From the NCBI GenBank assembly GCA_949282945.1, contig CASDQQ010000062.1, forward strand, positions 1 through 34,992: 34,992 nt of DNA. The letters are read 5' to 3'. Positions within the stretch are counted from its first letter, which is position 1. Every line of letters begins with the position of its first letter. This document shows positions 25,918 to 34,735 of this stretch, piece by piece. The position numbers were made by a program, and so were the translations under genes. The DNA comes from an uncultured Eubacteriales bacterium (lineage in GTDB: Bacteria > Bacillota > Clostridia > UBA1212 > CASDQQ01). The notes beneath the pieces were generated by a model, which worked only from the letters and a program-made list of their open reading frames with translations, ran no database searches and was not told the DNA's origin.

Positions 25918-28659
25918 ATGGCAAAAAAATTATTTATATGTTTACTTTCTATAATTTTGGCATTTTCTGTGATGCTTAGTTCTCTGGTCGTTTTTGCTGA
26001 TGAGCCTGTAGGGGATGAACCGGGAGAAACCGAAGGTTCTGAAACAACAGGTACGGAGGGAGAAGGGTCTGAAGGTGGAGAATCCTCGGAAGAAACCGGA
26101 ACAAATGGACCGGCTCCGAATAATAACGGAGCTTCAGAGTCTCTGGAAGGTTTTAAGCTTGTATCTCCTGATGATGATGCAAATGAAAATCTTGATTTAT
26201 ATTTTAATCAGGAGGAGATTGCTTTTAAGATTGCTCAGAAAAATTCTGCCGGAGAGATTGTGAAGGTTTGGAGCTCTCAGCTTTTACCTTCTGATCTGGG
26301 ACTTTCAAAGGATTTGTCTTTGGAAGAAAAAAAGAATGTTTATGCTTATGACAGACGAAGTATGTCTTTGCTTGTTATAGACTACGTTAACCTGGGTAAT
26401 ACTGTAAACCCAAAAGAGATTACAACAACTTCTTATGAGGAAGAACATTTTATCGTTGATGAAGCAGTAACAATGACCGGAAAAGGAGTAAGCTTTAAGA
26501 TATCTTTCCCGAGGCTTAATATTATAATACCGATATGTGTTGAGGTTGACGGACAAGAGCTTAACGTAAGAATTCCAAAAGACGGATTTTTTGAAAACCT
26601 TGAAGGCGCCGAAGAAGTTTTGGAAGCCGATGAGGAAATGAATAGACTTATTGATGAAATAAATACTATGATCGTTAGGGTTAAGAAATATTTCAAAGAT
26701 AGGGATGAGAAGAAATATGTAGAAAACAGGTTTTCCGGTGTCACACAGAATCTTGATACTATTAAAGAATACGTAATGACCGGTTCTGAGAACAGAACGG
26801 TGACTCCGCAGGATATAATAAACGCTATTACGACTATTGAAAGAGATTTTGAAAGACGAGAATATTTTTCAACCTATGAGGGGCTTAAAGAAGATACAGA
26901 AGAAATAGCCAAATTGGTTGATGAATGTATGGCGGCTTATAATATTATTGCGTCAGAGGTTACTTATGGGGTTTACTCCCTGGAAGTTATGCCTTTTCTC
27001 GGTGCTGGAACGATTACAGAAGAAGGGTACGCTTTTTATCCTGATGGAGCGGGAGCTATATCATACTTTAATGTAACTCATCCTTCTTTGACAGGTTATT
27101 ATTCTCAGGCGATATATATGGATCATGTTTTTAATCTTCAGTATATGTATGAATCGGATACAGTTTCCTGGAATCCAGCTTTATACCCTGTTTTCGGCGT
27201 AAATAAGGGAGACTATGGATTTGTAGCTATAATTACTGAGGGAGATTGCGACGCGTCCATAGAATATTGGCCGGGAAATAAAGATTATGTACTCGGAAGA
27301 GTTTATTCGATATTCATGTACAGACATAAGAGTAAGTACATAAGAGATTCCGCGACTTACGATATGTATGAGACAGAAAGATTGGATTATGACAGAAATA
27401 TAAAATATGTGTTTTTACAGGGCGAAGACGCTGAGTATTCTGGAATGGCTAATGCCTATAGAGAGTATCTCAAGGAAAATGATCTGATCAACGACGCTAT
27501 TGCGGACGGAGAAGAAATTCCCCTGGCCGTAGATTTTCTTGCCGGAGTTAAGGAACAGGGAGTACTGTGGGAAACTACCATAGATATGACTACTTATCAG
27601 CAAATCAAGGATACTCTTGAGAGACTCAGACAAGATGGTATAAAAGGAAAAATTTACAGCAATATACATGGTTGGACAAAAGCGAATTATAATCCTGATC
27701 CTCTTAATGCCGACGGAGCCTTAGGTGGCAAAAATGATCTTATGGATCTTACAGAGTACGCAAAAGAAAACAACATTATTTTGGGGCTTGCGTTCAATCC
27801 GGTTTTTGCGACCAAGCAGTATGCTACAGGAGAACAGGTAAATAAATATATGGTTCGTGATAGTATAGGAATGCTCGTAAATTATGAAGAAAGAAGATAT
27901 GTTTTCAGCCCTAAATATATACAGGAGCTTTATGCTGAAAAGCTTATTGAAAAAATTGGCTCTTACGGAGCAAATGCCGCTCAGATAAATTCCATAGGAT
28001 ATTATCTCTACTATGATTACAGTAATGTGTATGGATTTACTTCGAGGGTAGATACAGCAAAGGCGTTTTCCGAAGTAGCCAGAATATCCAATGAGAAGCT
28101 TGGTTATTCTTCGATAGCTAACGGTAATATGTATATGTGGAAGTACGCTACAAGAATTGATGAAATGCCTCTAAGCGATCTTGAGTATTTGTTCTCTGAT
28201 ATGTCGGTACCGTTTTTACAGATGGTTCTCCATGGGAGCATAGCGTACTCCGGAAGCTATCCGTACAATGTAATGTACGATGATAAAAAGCAGATGCTTG
28301 AGTATATTGAATTCGGTTGTATGCCTTACTTCTTCCTTACTCAGCGTTCGATGGGGGATATGGCTTTTTCAAATGCCACCTACAGCTATGACTGGCTGTA
28401 TTCTTCTGACATTGGAACCTGGTACGATGATGTAATTGAAGTTTATAATGAATTTAACGATAATGTAGGTTATCTTTGGAGTCAGGAGATTGTGAAGCAT
28501 AATCAGCTTTCTGACGGGATCAAACGTGTAGAGTATACTGACGGAAGCGTAATTTATATAAATTACAATGAAGCAGAGGCTGAATTTACTGATCCCTACA
28601 GCAATGAAACAGTAAAAGTAGATGCACAGTCGTATATCGTAAGAAAGGGGGCGGCGTAA
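25918..28659 (+). CDS. Secreted DUF5696-type protein
   Basis: 913 residues. Signal peptide (1-27, cleavage likely after VFA), an acidic Gly/Ser/Thr/Glu linker (about 29-75), a beta-rich domain (80-230), a helical insert (about 234-341), then the part I recognise as DUF5696, including VMPFLGAGTITEEGYAFYPD near 355. The C-terminal half (about 530-800) alternates helices and strands and has a barrel-like feel (GKIYSNIHGWTKANYNPDP, NNIILGLAFNPVF), reminiscent of glycoside hydrolases, but I cannot identify catalytic residues. No lipobox or LPXTG anchor. SD AGGAGG upstream. Function unknown; a glycan-binding or glycan-cleaving role is inferred from context. Confidence 0.85.
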   Translation: MAKKLFICLLSIILAFSVMLSSLVVFADEPVGDEPGETEGSETTGTEGEGSEGGESSEETGTNGPAPNNNGASESLEGFKLVSPDDDANENLDLYFNQEEIAFKIAQKNSAGEIVKVWSSQLLPSDLGLSKDLSLEEKKNVYAYDRRSMSLLVIDYVNLGNTVNPKEITTTSYEEEHFIVDEAVTMTGKGVSFKISFPRLNIIIPICVEVDGQELNVRIPKDGFFENLEGAEEVLEADEEMNRLIDEINTMIVRVKKYFKDRDEKKYVENRFSGVTQNLDTIKEYVMTGSENRTVTPQDIINAITTIERDFERREYFSTYEGLKEDTEEIAKLVDECMAAYNIIASEVTYGVYSLEVMPFLGAGTITEEGYAFYPDGAGAISYFNVTHPSLTGYYSQAIYMDHVFNLQYMYESDTVSWNPALYPVFGVNKGDYGFVAIITEGDCDASIEYWPGNKDYVLGRVYSIFMYRHKSKYIRDSATYDMYETERLDYDRNIKYVFLQGEDAEYSGMANAYREYLKENDLINDAIADGEEIPLAVDFLAGVKEQGVLWETTIDMTTYQQIKDTLERLRQDGIKGKIYSNIHGWTKANYNPDPLNADGALGGKNDLMDLTEYAKENNIILGLAFNPVFATKQYATGEQVNKYMVRDSIGMLVNYEERRYVFSPKYIQELYAEKLIEKIGSYGANAAQINSIGYYLYYDYSNVYGFTSRVDTAKAFSEVARISNEKLGYSSIANGNMYMWKYATRIDEMPLSDLEYLFSDMSVPFLQMVLHGSIAYSGSYPYNVMYDDKKQMLEYIEFGCMPYFFLTQRSMGDMAFSNATYSYDWLYSSDIGTWYDDVIEVYNEFNDNVGYLWSQEIVKHNQLSDGIKRVEYTDGSVIYINYNEAEAEFTDPYSNETVKVDAQSYIVRKGAA

Positions 28660-28660
28660 A

Positions 28661-29605
28661 ATGACTGCAGCAGAGGTAGCGAATAAACCTGAAAAGGTTA
28701 AAAAGGTTAAGCAAAAAAAGCCTGCCAGACATAAAAGAGGCTTTAGTCTTGAAAAGAGAAGAGCCGCGGCGGGATATGTATTTGTTTTGCCTTTTATAAT
28801 AGGTTTTATAATATTTATGCTTTATCCGTTGGTAAATTCCATTATTTGGAGCTTGGTTAACGGTCACGTAGGCGTAAATCCAGAAACAGGCAAAGGCGGA
28901 TTTATAATAGACGCTTTTGTCGGATTAAAGAATTATGAAACGATTATCGGTACAAACGTTGAATTTGCAACCGCGTTTTTGGATACCATACAGAGAACTT
29001 TTATATGGACTCCCTTCATAATTGTTTTTTCATTGTTTATAGCTATAATGCTTAATACTAAAATAAGGTTTAGAGGGGTTTTCAGAGTTATATACTTCCT
29101 TCCCGTGCTTTTGGGAACTGGTCTTGTTTTCGCTAAGCTCAGCCCCGTAACGGAAATGCTCGCAATTCCGGAAGAGCTTACCAGAACATTGGCTTATCTT
29201 ATAAATAACGGAGAGGTAGCGACGTTCCTTAATGACCTGCTTGCGGATATGATCTCTATTTTCTGGAAAACGGGTGTGCAGATTGTAATTTTCCTGTCAG
29301 CTCTTCAGGGAATTTCCGAGTCTCTTTATGAAGCGGCCAGGGTTGACAGCGCAAATAGTTGGGATATGCTGTGGAAGATTACTATACCGATGCTCTCGCC
29401 TATGATTCTTTTGAATACGATCTATACTATAATAGATTCATTCAGAGATTCTTCAAACCCTATTGTTGCGTTTATTCTCAGACAGTATGAACTTGCCGAA
29501 TGGACTAATCTTACCGCCATGGGGTGGATGTACTTTATAGTTACTTTGATTCTTTTGGGAATTGTATTTGCTGTTACAAGGAGGTTTGTATTCTATGAAA
29601 AATAA
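28661..29605 (+). CDS. Carbohydrate-type ABC permease, UgpA/MalF-like (pair 2)
   Basis: Permease of 314 residues that starts one base after the DUF5696 stop. A Lys-rich cytoplasmic tail (residues 8-40) precedes six hydrophobic segments. The EAA loop is LYEAARVDSANSWDMLWKIT, with DSA in place of DGA. A long extracytoplasmic stretch between the first two helices (NGHVGVNPETGKGGFIIDAF) is polar and may contact a binding protein. It overlaps its partner by 11 bases. Confidence 0.92.
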   Translation: MTAAEVANKPEKVKKVKQKKPARHKRGFSLEKRRAAAGYVFVLPFIIGFIIFMLYPLVNSIIWSLVNGHVGVNPETGKGGFIIDAFVGLKNYETIIGTNVEFATAFLDTIQRTFIWTPFIIVFSLFIAIMLNTKIRFRGVFRVIYFLPVLLGTGLVFAKLSPVTEMLAIPEELTRTLAYLINNGEVATFLNDLLADMISIFWKTGVQIVIFLSALQGISESLYEAARVDSANSWDMLWKITIPMLSPMILLNTIYTIIDSFRDSSNPIVAFILRQYELAEWTNLTAMGWMYFIVTLILLGIVFAVTRRFVFYEK

Positions 29606-30626
29606 AATAAAAAATGATAATAAGCCGGAAAAGAAGAGTAAGGCAAATAGTTCTGAAAAGAAAAATGAAAAGAAAGTGAAAGTAAGCAGCTTTCCTTCTA
29701 TATCTATTTTAAAAAGTGACTTGGCATTTAAGGTCAAGGTTCAGCTGATATGGAGAAGATGCAAAGGCAGCTTGTTTAAGATTCCGATATATTTTATGCT
29801 GATAGCAATGTCTTTTGTATTCCTGCTTCCTTTTGCATATATGATCTTGAGATCCATGATGTCTAATACTGACTTGCTGAATGCCACTATGGTTAAGTGG
29901 CTTCCGCGAACCATAGATTTTAAGAATTATTCTTATGCTATCATATCACTGGACTATTGGAATAAGCTTTTTACTTCGGTATGGACTACCGGAATAGCAG
30001 TAGTGGCTCAGTTGATTTCTTGTACTTTTATAGCTTACGGATTGGCAAGAATTAATTTTAAAGGCAGAGGATTTATTTTTGGATTGGTAATCTTTACTCT
30101 CATAATTCCTCCTCAGGTAACTATAGCGCCTACATATATAATGTTTTCGCCTAACGGTATAGTTAACTGGCTTGATACGTTCTTACCTATAATAGTACCT
30201 TGTTTCTTTGGAATGGGTTTAAGCGGGGGTCTGTTTATATTCATATACCGTCAGTATTTCAAGGGCATGCCTGCGGAACTTGAAAACGCGGCGCTCATAG
30301 ACGGCTGCGGAATATTTGGGTCTTATTTTAGGATTATTTTGCCTAATGCGAAATCGCCTATGCTCGTATCGGTTATATTGTCCATGGTTTGGCAGTGGAA
30401 TAACTATTTTGAACCTTCCATATTTATAACTGATGTTGTAAATAAAGGTAATTTGCCTATGCAGCTTAACGTTATGTCACAGAACCTGGGCGTTTTAGGA
30501 AATAAGATGAATTCGGCTACTGAAATGGCGGCTACTTTCCTGGTTGTTTTACCTATTATTTTGGTATTCTTCCTCGTTCAGAACCAGTTTATGAAAGGTA
30601 TCGAAAGAGTTGGTCTGGCCAACTAA
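29595..30626 (+). CDS. Carbohydrate-type ABC permease, UgpE/MalG-like (pair 2)
   Basis: Permease of 343 residues. The start is ATG 29595, which has AAGGAGG at 29578-29584; the longer frame from 29562 has no SD. An unusually long basic N-terminal tail (about 60 residues, rich in Lys, Asn and Ser) precedes six membrane helices. The EAA loop is LENAALIDGCGIFGSYFRII. It ends the operon, just before a terminator. Together with the preceding gene it forms the second complete permease pair, although the operon encodes only one solute-binding protein. Confidence 0.92.
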   Translation: MKNKIKNDNKPEKKSKANSSEKKNEKKVKVSSFPSISILKSDLAFKVKVQLIWRRCKGSLFKIPIYFMLIAMSFVFLLPFAYMILRSMMSNTDLLNATMVKWLPRTIDFKNYSYAIISLDYWNKLFTSVWTTGIAVVAQLISCTFIAYGLARINFKGRGFIFGLVIFTLIIPPQVTIAPTYIMFSPNGIVNWLDTFLPIIVPCFFGMGLSGGLFIFIYRQYFKGMPAELENAALIDGCGIFGSYFRIILPNAKSPMLVSVILSMVWQWNNYFEPSIFITDVVNKGNLPMQLNVMSQNLGVLGNKMNSATEMAATFLVVLPIILVFFLVQNQFMKGIERVGLAN

Positions 30627-30656
30627 ACGGAGCAGCAGAATTTTTAAAAATTTTTT

Positions 30657-30690
30657 AAGACAGAATAAAACATGTTTTATTCTGTCTTTT
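30657..30690 (+). terminator. Terminator closing the transport operon
   Basis: A perfect 32-base palindrome at 30657-30688 (arms AAGACAGAATAAAACA and its complement), AT-rich, with T at 30687-30690 and further T after one C. A hairpin this long should terminate despite its low GC. No clear promoter was found in the remaining 50 bases before the next gene. Confidence 0.75.
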
Positions 30691-30737
30691 CTTATGTTAA
30701 TATGTGAATGTGTAAATTTTTTCGGAGGTAAAATAAG

Positions 30738-32267
30738 ATGTATGAAGAATTGCCAAGATCAAAGGTAAAAGTAACTGAACTTAAAGAAATCAAATCAACG
30801 GATATGACAGGAGCCGAGGCTGCTATGATCGCTACTCTTCAGGGATTGATAGCAGATAAGACTGATAAGAGAATTTTTATAAACTGTAAACGAACAGATT
30901 GGTCTTTGCAGGATCTGAAGGAAAATCACGGAGTTTTGGTAAAAAATGTTAAATGCCCGTGGGAGCTTATTAAAGAATATAAAAGTTACATAAAAGGATA
31001 TATTCTTTATTCGGGGGATTGCCCGGACTACAATCCGGACGCTGAGCTTGATTATGACCCCAATGCTGACGAATCTATAAATGTGGCAAATACTATAGCT
31101 CCTTTTTATGATGCCGTAATTGTTGATCAGTCCATAGAGGAAAAGGCCAAAGAAGCGGGGCTTAATATGCTCGTTGATGTGAGCGGCAAAACAAGTGAAT
31201 GGACGCTGGAGAACTATTGGGATAAATTAAACCATGATTTGGTGGTAGAGGTATTTCCTCAATTAAAAATGTTTTTAAGGGACTACGCTTATATGACGAA
31301 AGCTCTTGTATTTCATAACAGAGGCGGAAAAGGTTCGCTGAGGGAAAAGATACTTTCTGGAATGAATATAAACGGAGTATTAATGGGATGGTCTGATTCA
31401 GACAGAGGAGAGCTCGGTTATATAAGCGAGGCTTCAACTTATGGGATAGCTACTATACCGAGCGACTGGTCGCCTAATATAAGTGTATTGAGCGGATTCC
31501 CCAAATGGGATGCCAGGCAGTGGAAAAGAAATCCGGTCAAGGCTGAGGAAAACGTGCATTATGTTTCAATTTTAATGTCAGACGGAGATAATGAACAATG
31601 GGTGCTGAACGATCTTCTTACAGACAGAAAATGGTATAATAACGATTATAAGGGACAATTCGACATGGCCTACGCAATGCCGCCATATCTTTATGACCAT
31701 GCACCTACGCTTTTGGAAAAGCTTTATAAGACGGCCGCGAATACTGAAAAGGGTCAGGATCAGTTTGTGGTGGGACCGTCAGGATGCGCGTATATGTATC
31801 CTTCGATGTATCCTGAAAAGAAGCTTGACGCTCATCTTGACAGACTTAATGACTATATGAAAAAAACGGATACTCATGTAGTAGCTATAATAGACGATAA
31901 AGTTTTTGACCGGATGGATATCTGGGATAAATATACGGAAAAGTCTGAGGTTACCGGACTTATTTATCTGGATTATTCAAAACATTCAAATTATTCTGGA
32001 GAAATACTGTTTTCTAATGGAAAGCCTGTAATTTCCTGCACAGATCTTCTTTGGGAGGGGCTTACCAAGGACGAAGAGGTAATTGAAAGAGTGAACAACG
32101 GTTCTACAGATATAACTTCCAGAGCGGCCTACTCATTAATATATGTTCATGCGTGGAGTAAGGATATGGACGATGTGGCCAATATGGTATCTAAGTTTAA
32201 TGAAAATGTAAGAATCGTAAATCCGGAACAGTTTGTGGAGCTGATAACAAAGAATGTTAAAAGATAA
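30738..32267 (+). CDS. GxGYxYP domain protein, putative cytoplasmic glycosidase
   Basis: 509-residue protein of the GxGYxYP family (putative glycoside hydrolases). The N-terminal domain contains the family's helix (TGAEAAMIATLQGLI) followed by RIFI. The C-terminal domain has HYVSILMSDGDNEQW and the naming motif region at about residue 355, here GCAYMYP, with Ala for the second Gly. There is no signal peptide, so it is probably cytoplasmic. SD CGGAGG is 12 bases before the ATG. It follows the transport operon but also overlaps the radical SAM gene by 14 bases. I infer that it processes an imported substrate; activity is unproven. Confidence 0.85.
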   Translation: MYEELPRSKVKVTELKEIKSTDMTGAEAAMIATLQGLIADKTDKRIFINCKRTDWSLQDLKENHGVLVKNVKCPWELIKEYKSYIKGYILYSGDCPDYNPDAELDYDPNADESINVANTIAPFYDAVIVDQSIEEKAKEAGLNMLVDVSGKTSEWTLENYWDKLNHDLVVEVFPQLKMFLRDYAYMTKALVFHNRGGKGSLREKILSGMNINGVLMGWSDSDRGELGYISEASTYGIATIPSDWSPNISVLSGFPKWDARQWKRNPVKAEENVHYVSILMSDGDNEQWVLNDLLTDRKWYNNDYKGQFDMAYAMPPYLYDHAPTLLEKLYKTAANTEKGQDQFVVGPSGCAYMYPSMYPEKKLDAHLDRLNDYMKKTDTHVVAIIDDKVFDRMDIWDKYTEKSEVTGLIYLDYSKHSNYSGEILFSNGKPVISCTDLLWEGLTKDEEVIERVNNGSTDITSRAAYSLIYVHAWSKDMDDVANMVSKFNENVRIVNPEQFVELITKNVKR

Positions 32268-34107
32268 TCTTGATGAAATTTTAAGTAAAGTTGAAAAACC
32301 GGCCAGATACACCGGTGGAGAATGGAACAGTGTAATAAAGCAAAGGGATGAAGTAAACGTAAGATTTGCCTTTTGCTTTCCTGACACATATGAAATAGGA
32401 ATGTCTCATCTTGGTATAAAAATACTCTATCATGCAGTGAATGAAGTTCCCGGATATTGCTGTGAGAGGGCTTTTGCTCCCTGGATAGATATGGAAGAGC
32501 AGATGAGGAAAAATAACATTCCTCTTTATACTCTTGAATCTAAAGATCTGGTGCGGAATTTTGACTTTGTTGGATTTACTCTTCAATATGAAATGAGTTA
32601 TACAAATATACTGAATATGCTTGACCTTTCCGATATACCTATAATGGCTGAAGAAAGAGATGACTCTATGCCCATAATCTGCGCGGGAGGTCCATGCGCA
32701 TGTAATCCAGAGCCTCTGGCGGACTTTATAGATTTGTTTATGATAGGAGACGGGGAAGAGCATATTATAGAGATAATGGACCTTTATAACGAAATGAAGA
32801 AAAACGGCACATACAGCAAAAAAGAGTATCTTTTAAGGGCTTCTGGCATAGAAGGGGTATATGTTCCGTCGCTTTATGAAACCGGTTATAAAGAAGACGG
32901 CACAATAGCGTATTTCAGACCAAAAGCTGAAGGCGTGCCGGAGAAAATAAAACGAAGAGTTATATTGGATCTTGATAGCGCTTTTTATCCGGAAAAGCCT
33001 ATAGTCCCATTCACGGAAGTAGTACATGACAGAATAACTCTTGAGCTTTTCAGAGGATGCATGAGAGGGTGCAGATTCTGCCAGGCAGGTATTATTTATC
33101 GACCTGTAAGATGGAAATCTATGGATAAGCTTGTGGAGAAGGCTGTAAATCTTGTGAAAAATACGGGTTACGATGAAATTTCCCTTATGTCGCTGAGTTC
33201 CTGCGATTACCCTGAGCTAGGACCATTGGCAGACAAACTGATGGACAAACTTGAGGAAAAAAAGGTTAACTTGGCTCTGCCTTCTCTCAGACTGGATTCC
33301 TTTACGCTTGATCTGCTCAACAAGACGTCAAAAGTAAGGAAGAGCGGACTTACATTTGCTCCTGAAGCAGGTACTCAGAGGCTTAGAGATATAATCAATA
33401 AAGGCATAACGGAAGAGGATCTTTACAAGGCGGTATATTTAGCTTTTGACGGAGGATATAACAGAGTAAAGCTTTATTTTATGCTTGGGCTTCCGAGGGA
33501 AACAGATGAGGATGTGGAAGGTATAGCAAAGCTTGCGGAGGGTGTTGTTGAAGAATATTTTAAGGTCCCAAAAGAAAAGAGAAATAAGGGCCTTACAGTT
33601 ACAGTAAGTACGTCTACTTTTGTTCCCAAACCGTTTACCCCTTTTCAATGGGAGGCTCAGGATACGCTTGATAAAATAGCTGAAAAACAGCGCTTTTTAA
33701 AGAGCATCATGCCTAAAAAGGTGACCTATAATTATCATGAATCAAAGCTCAGCGTTCTTGAGGCGGTTATATCCAGGGGCGACAGAAGAGTTGGAAAGGC
33801 TATAAAATATGCTTTTGAAAAAGGTTGTAAATTTGACAGCTGGGGTGATTTTTTCAGCTATGAAAAATGGCTTGAGGCTTTTAAAGAAGCAGAGATAGAC
33901 ATAAGCTTTTATGCCAATAGGAAAAGAGATTTTGACGAGATACTTCCATGGGACCATATAGATATGGGAGTTACAAAGGAATTTTTGATAAAGGAATGTG
34001 AAAGAGCTTACAGGGGAGAAGTAACGCCAAACTGCGCCGTGAAATGTCAGAACTGCGGCATGGCTTCATATAAAGGGGGGATTTGCGTTGAAAAGCGTAA
34101 GGATTAA
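32254..34107 (+). CDS. TIGR03960 family radical SAM protein
   Basis: 617-residue radical SAM enzyme of unknown substrate. Seen: an N-terminal B12-binding-like half (FCFPDTYEIGMSHLGIKIL, GGPCACNPEPLADFID), the iron-sulfur motif CMRGCRFCQAG (about residues 269-279), GLTFAPEAGTQRLRDIINK, and a C-terminal Cys pair region (NCAVKCQNCGM). It overlaps the genes on both sides (14 and 20 bases). This protein and the next one are regularly neighbours or fused, next to RNase E/G and the L21-L27 ribosomal genes in Clostridia, so a role in ribosome or RNA modification is plausible but unproven. Confidence 0.92.
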   Translation: MLKDNLDEILSKVEKPARYTGGEWNSVIKQRDEVNVRFAFCFPDTYEIGMSHLGIKILYHAVNEVPGYCCERAFAPWIDMEEQMRKNNIPLYTLESKDLVRNFDFVGFTLQYEMSYTNILNMLDLSDIPIMAEERDDSMPIICAGGPCACNPEPLADFIDLFMIGDGEEHIIEIMDLYNEMKKNGTYSKKEYLLRASGIEGVYVPSLYETGYKEDGTIAYFRPKAEGVPEKIKRRVILDLDSAFYPEKPIVPFTEVVHDRITLELFRGCMRGCRFCQAGIIYRPVRWKSMDKLVEKAVNLVKNTGYDEISLMSLSSCDYPELGPLADKLMDKLEEKKVNLALPSLRLDSFTLDLLNKTSKVRKSGLTFAPEAGTQRLRDIINKGITEEDLYKAVYLAFDGGYNRVKLYFMLGLPRETDEDVEGIAKLAEGVVEEYFKVPKEKRNKGLTVTVSTSTFVPKPFTPFQWEAQDTLDKIAEKQRFLKSIMPKKVTYNYHESKLSVLEAVISRGDRRVGKAIKYAFEKGCKFDSWGDFFSYEKWLEAFKEAEIDISFYANRKRDFDEILPWDHIDMGVTKEFLIKECERAYRGEVTPNCAVKCQNCGMASYKGGICVEKRKD

Positions 34108-34735
34108 ATACTCCAAAGAGGAACAGGTAAAATATGTATCCCATTTGGATACCCTGAAAACCTTTACAAGAGCGGCGCGCAGAGCTGAGCTGCCTTTAAA
34201 GTATTCTAAAGGGTTCAACCCGCATCCCCATATGGTGTTTGGCCTGCCGTCTTCCGTAGGAATGATCAGCGTATGTGAATACGCTGATATAGATTTTGAA
34301 GACGGCGTAAACTGCGCTGATATAATGGATAAAATGAATGAAGCCCTTCCCGAGGGATTTAATATAGTCGAATGTTCGGAACGGCCTGAAAAATCTAATA
34401 TTATGGCGGAGGTCGCCGCCTGCGAGTATGTCATATATGTTAAGACGCGAAAGAGCGTAATGGACCTTATGGATGATATAAGTCATTTTATAAGCCGGCA
34501 GGAAATATATGTTACGAAAAAAAATAAACGCGGGGAAAAAGAGATCGATATTAAAAGTATGATAAATTTTATCAGCGTTGGAGAGGACAGTATGGGGACA
34601 TATCTTATATCCAAGACCGCCGCCGGAAACGAGAAAAATCTTAAGCCGGAACTGCTCATAGACGCTATAAATAAGTATGAAGATACCGATATTGAAATTA
34701 GACAGATAATAAGAACGGAAGTATTTTTAAAATGA
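34088..34735 (+). CDS. TIGR03936/DUF2344 radical-SAM-linked protein
   Basis: 215-residue protein always found with the TIGR03960 radical SAM enzyme, as a partner or C-terminal fusion. Seen: family start VRIKYSKEEQVKYVSHLDTLKTF, RAELPLKYSKGFNPHPHM and the following GLPSSVGM. The start is TTG 34088, supported by GGGGGG (34075-34080) 7 bases upstream; no ATG or GTG fits. It overlaps the radical SAM gene by 20 bases and the RNase gene by 4 (ATGA), so all three are translationally coupled. Function unknown. Confidence 0.92.
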   Translation: MKSVRIKYSKEEQVKYVSHLDTLKTFTRAARRAELPLKYSKGFNPHPHMVFGLPSSVGMISVCEYADIDFEDGVNCADIMDKMNEALPEGFNIVECSERPEKSNIMAEVAACEYVIYVKTRKSVMDLMDDISHFISRQEIYVTKKNKRGEKEIDIKSMINFISVGEDSMGTYLISKTAAGNEKNLKPELLIDAINKYEDTDIEIRQIIRTEVFLK

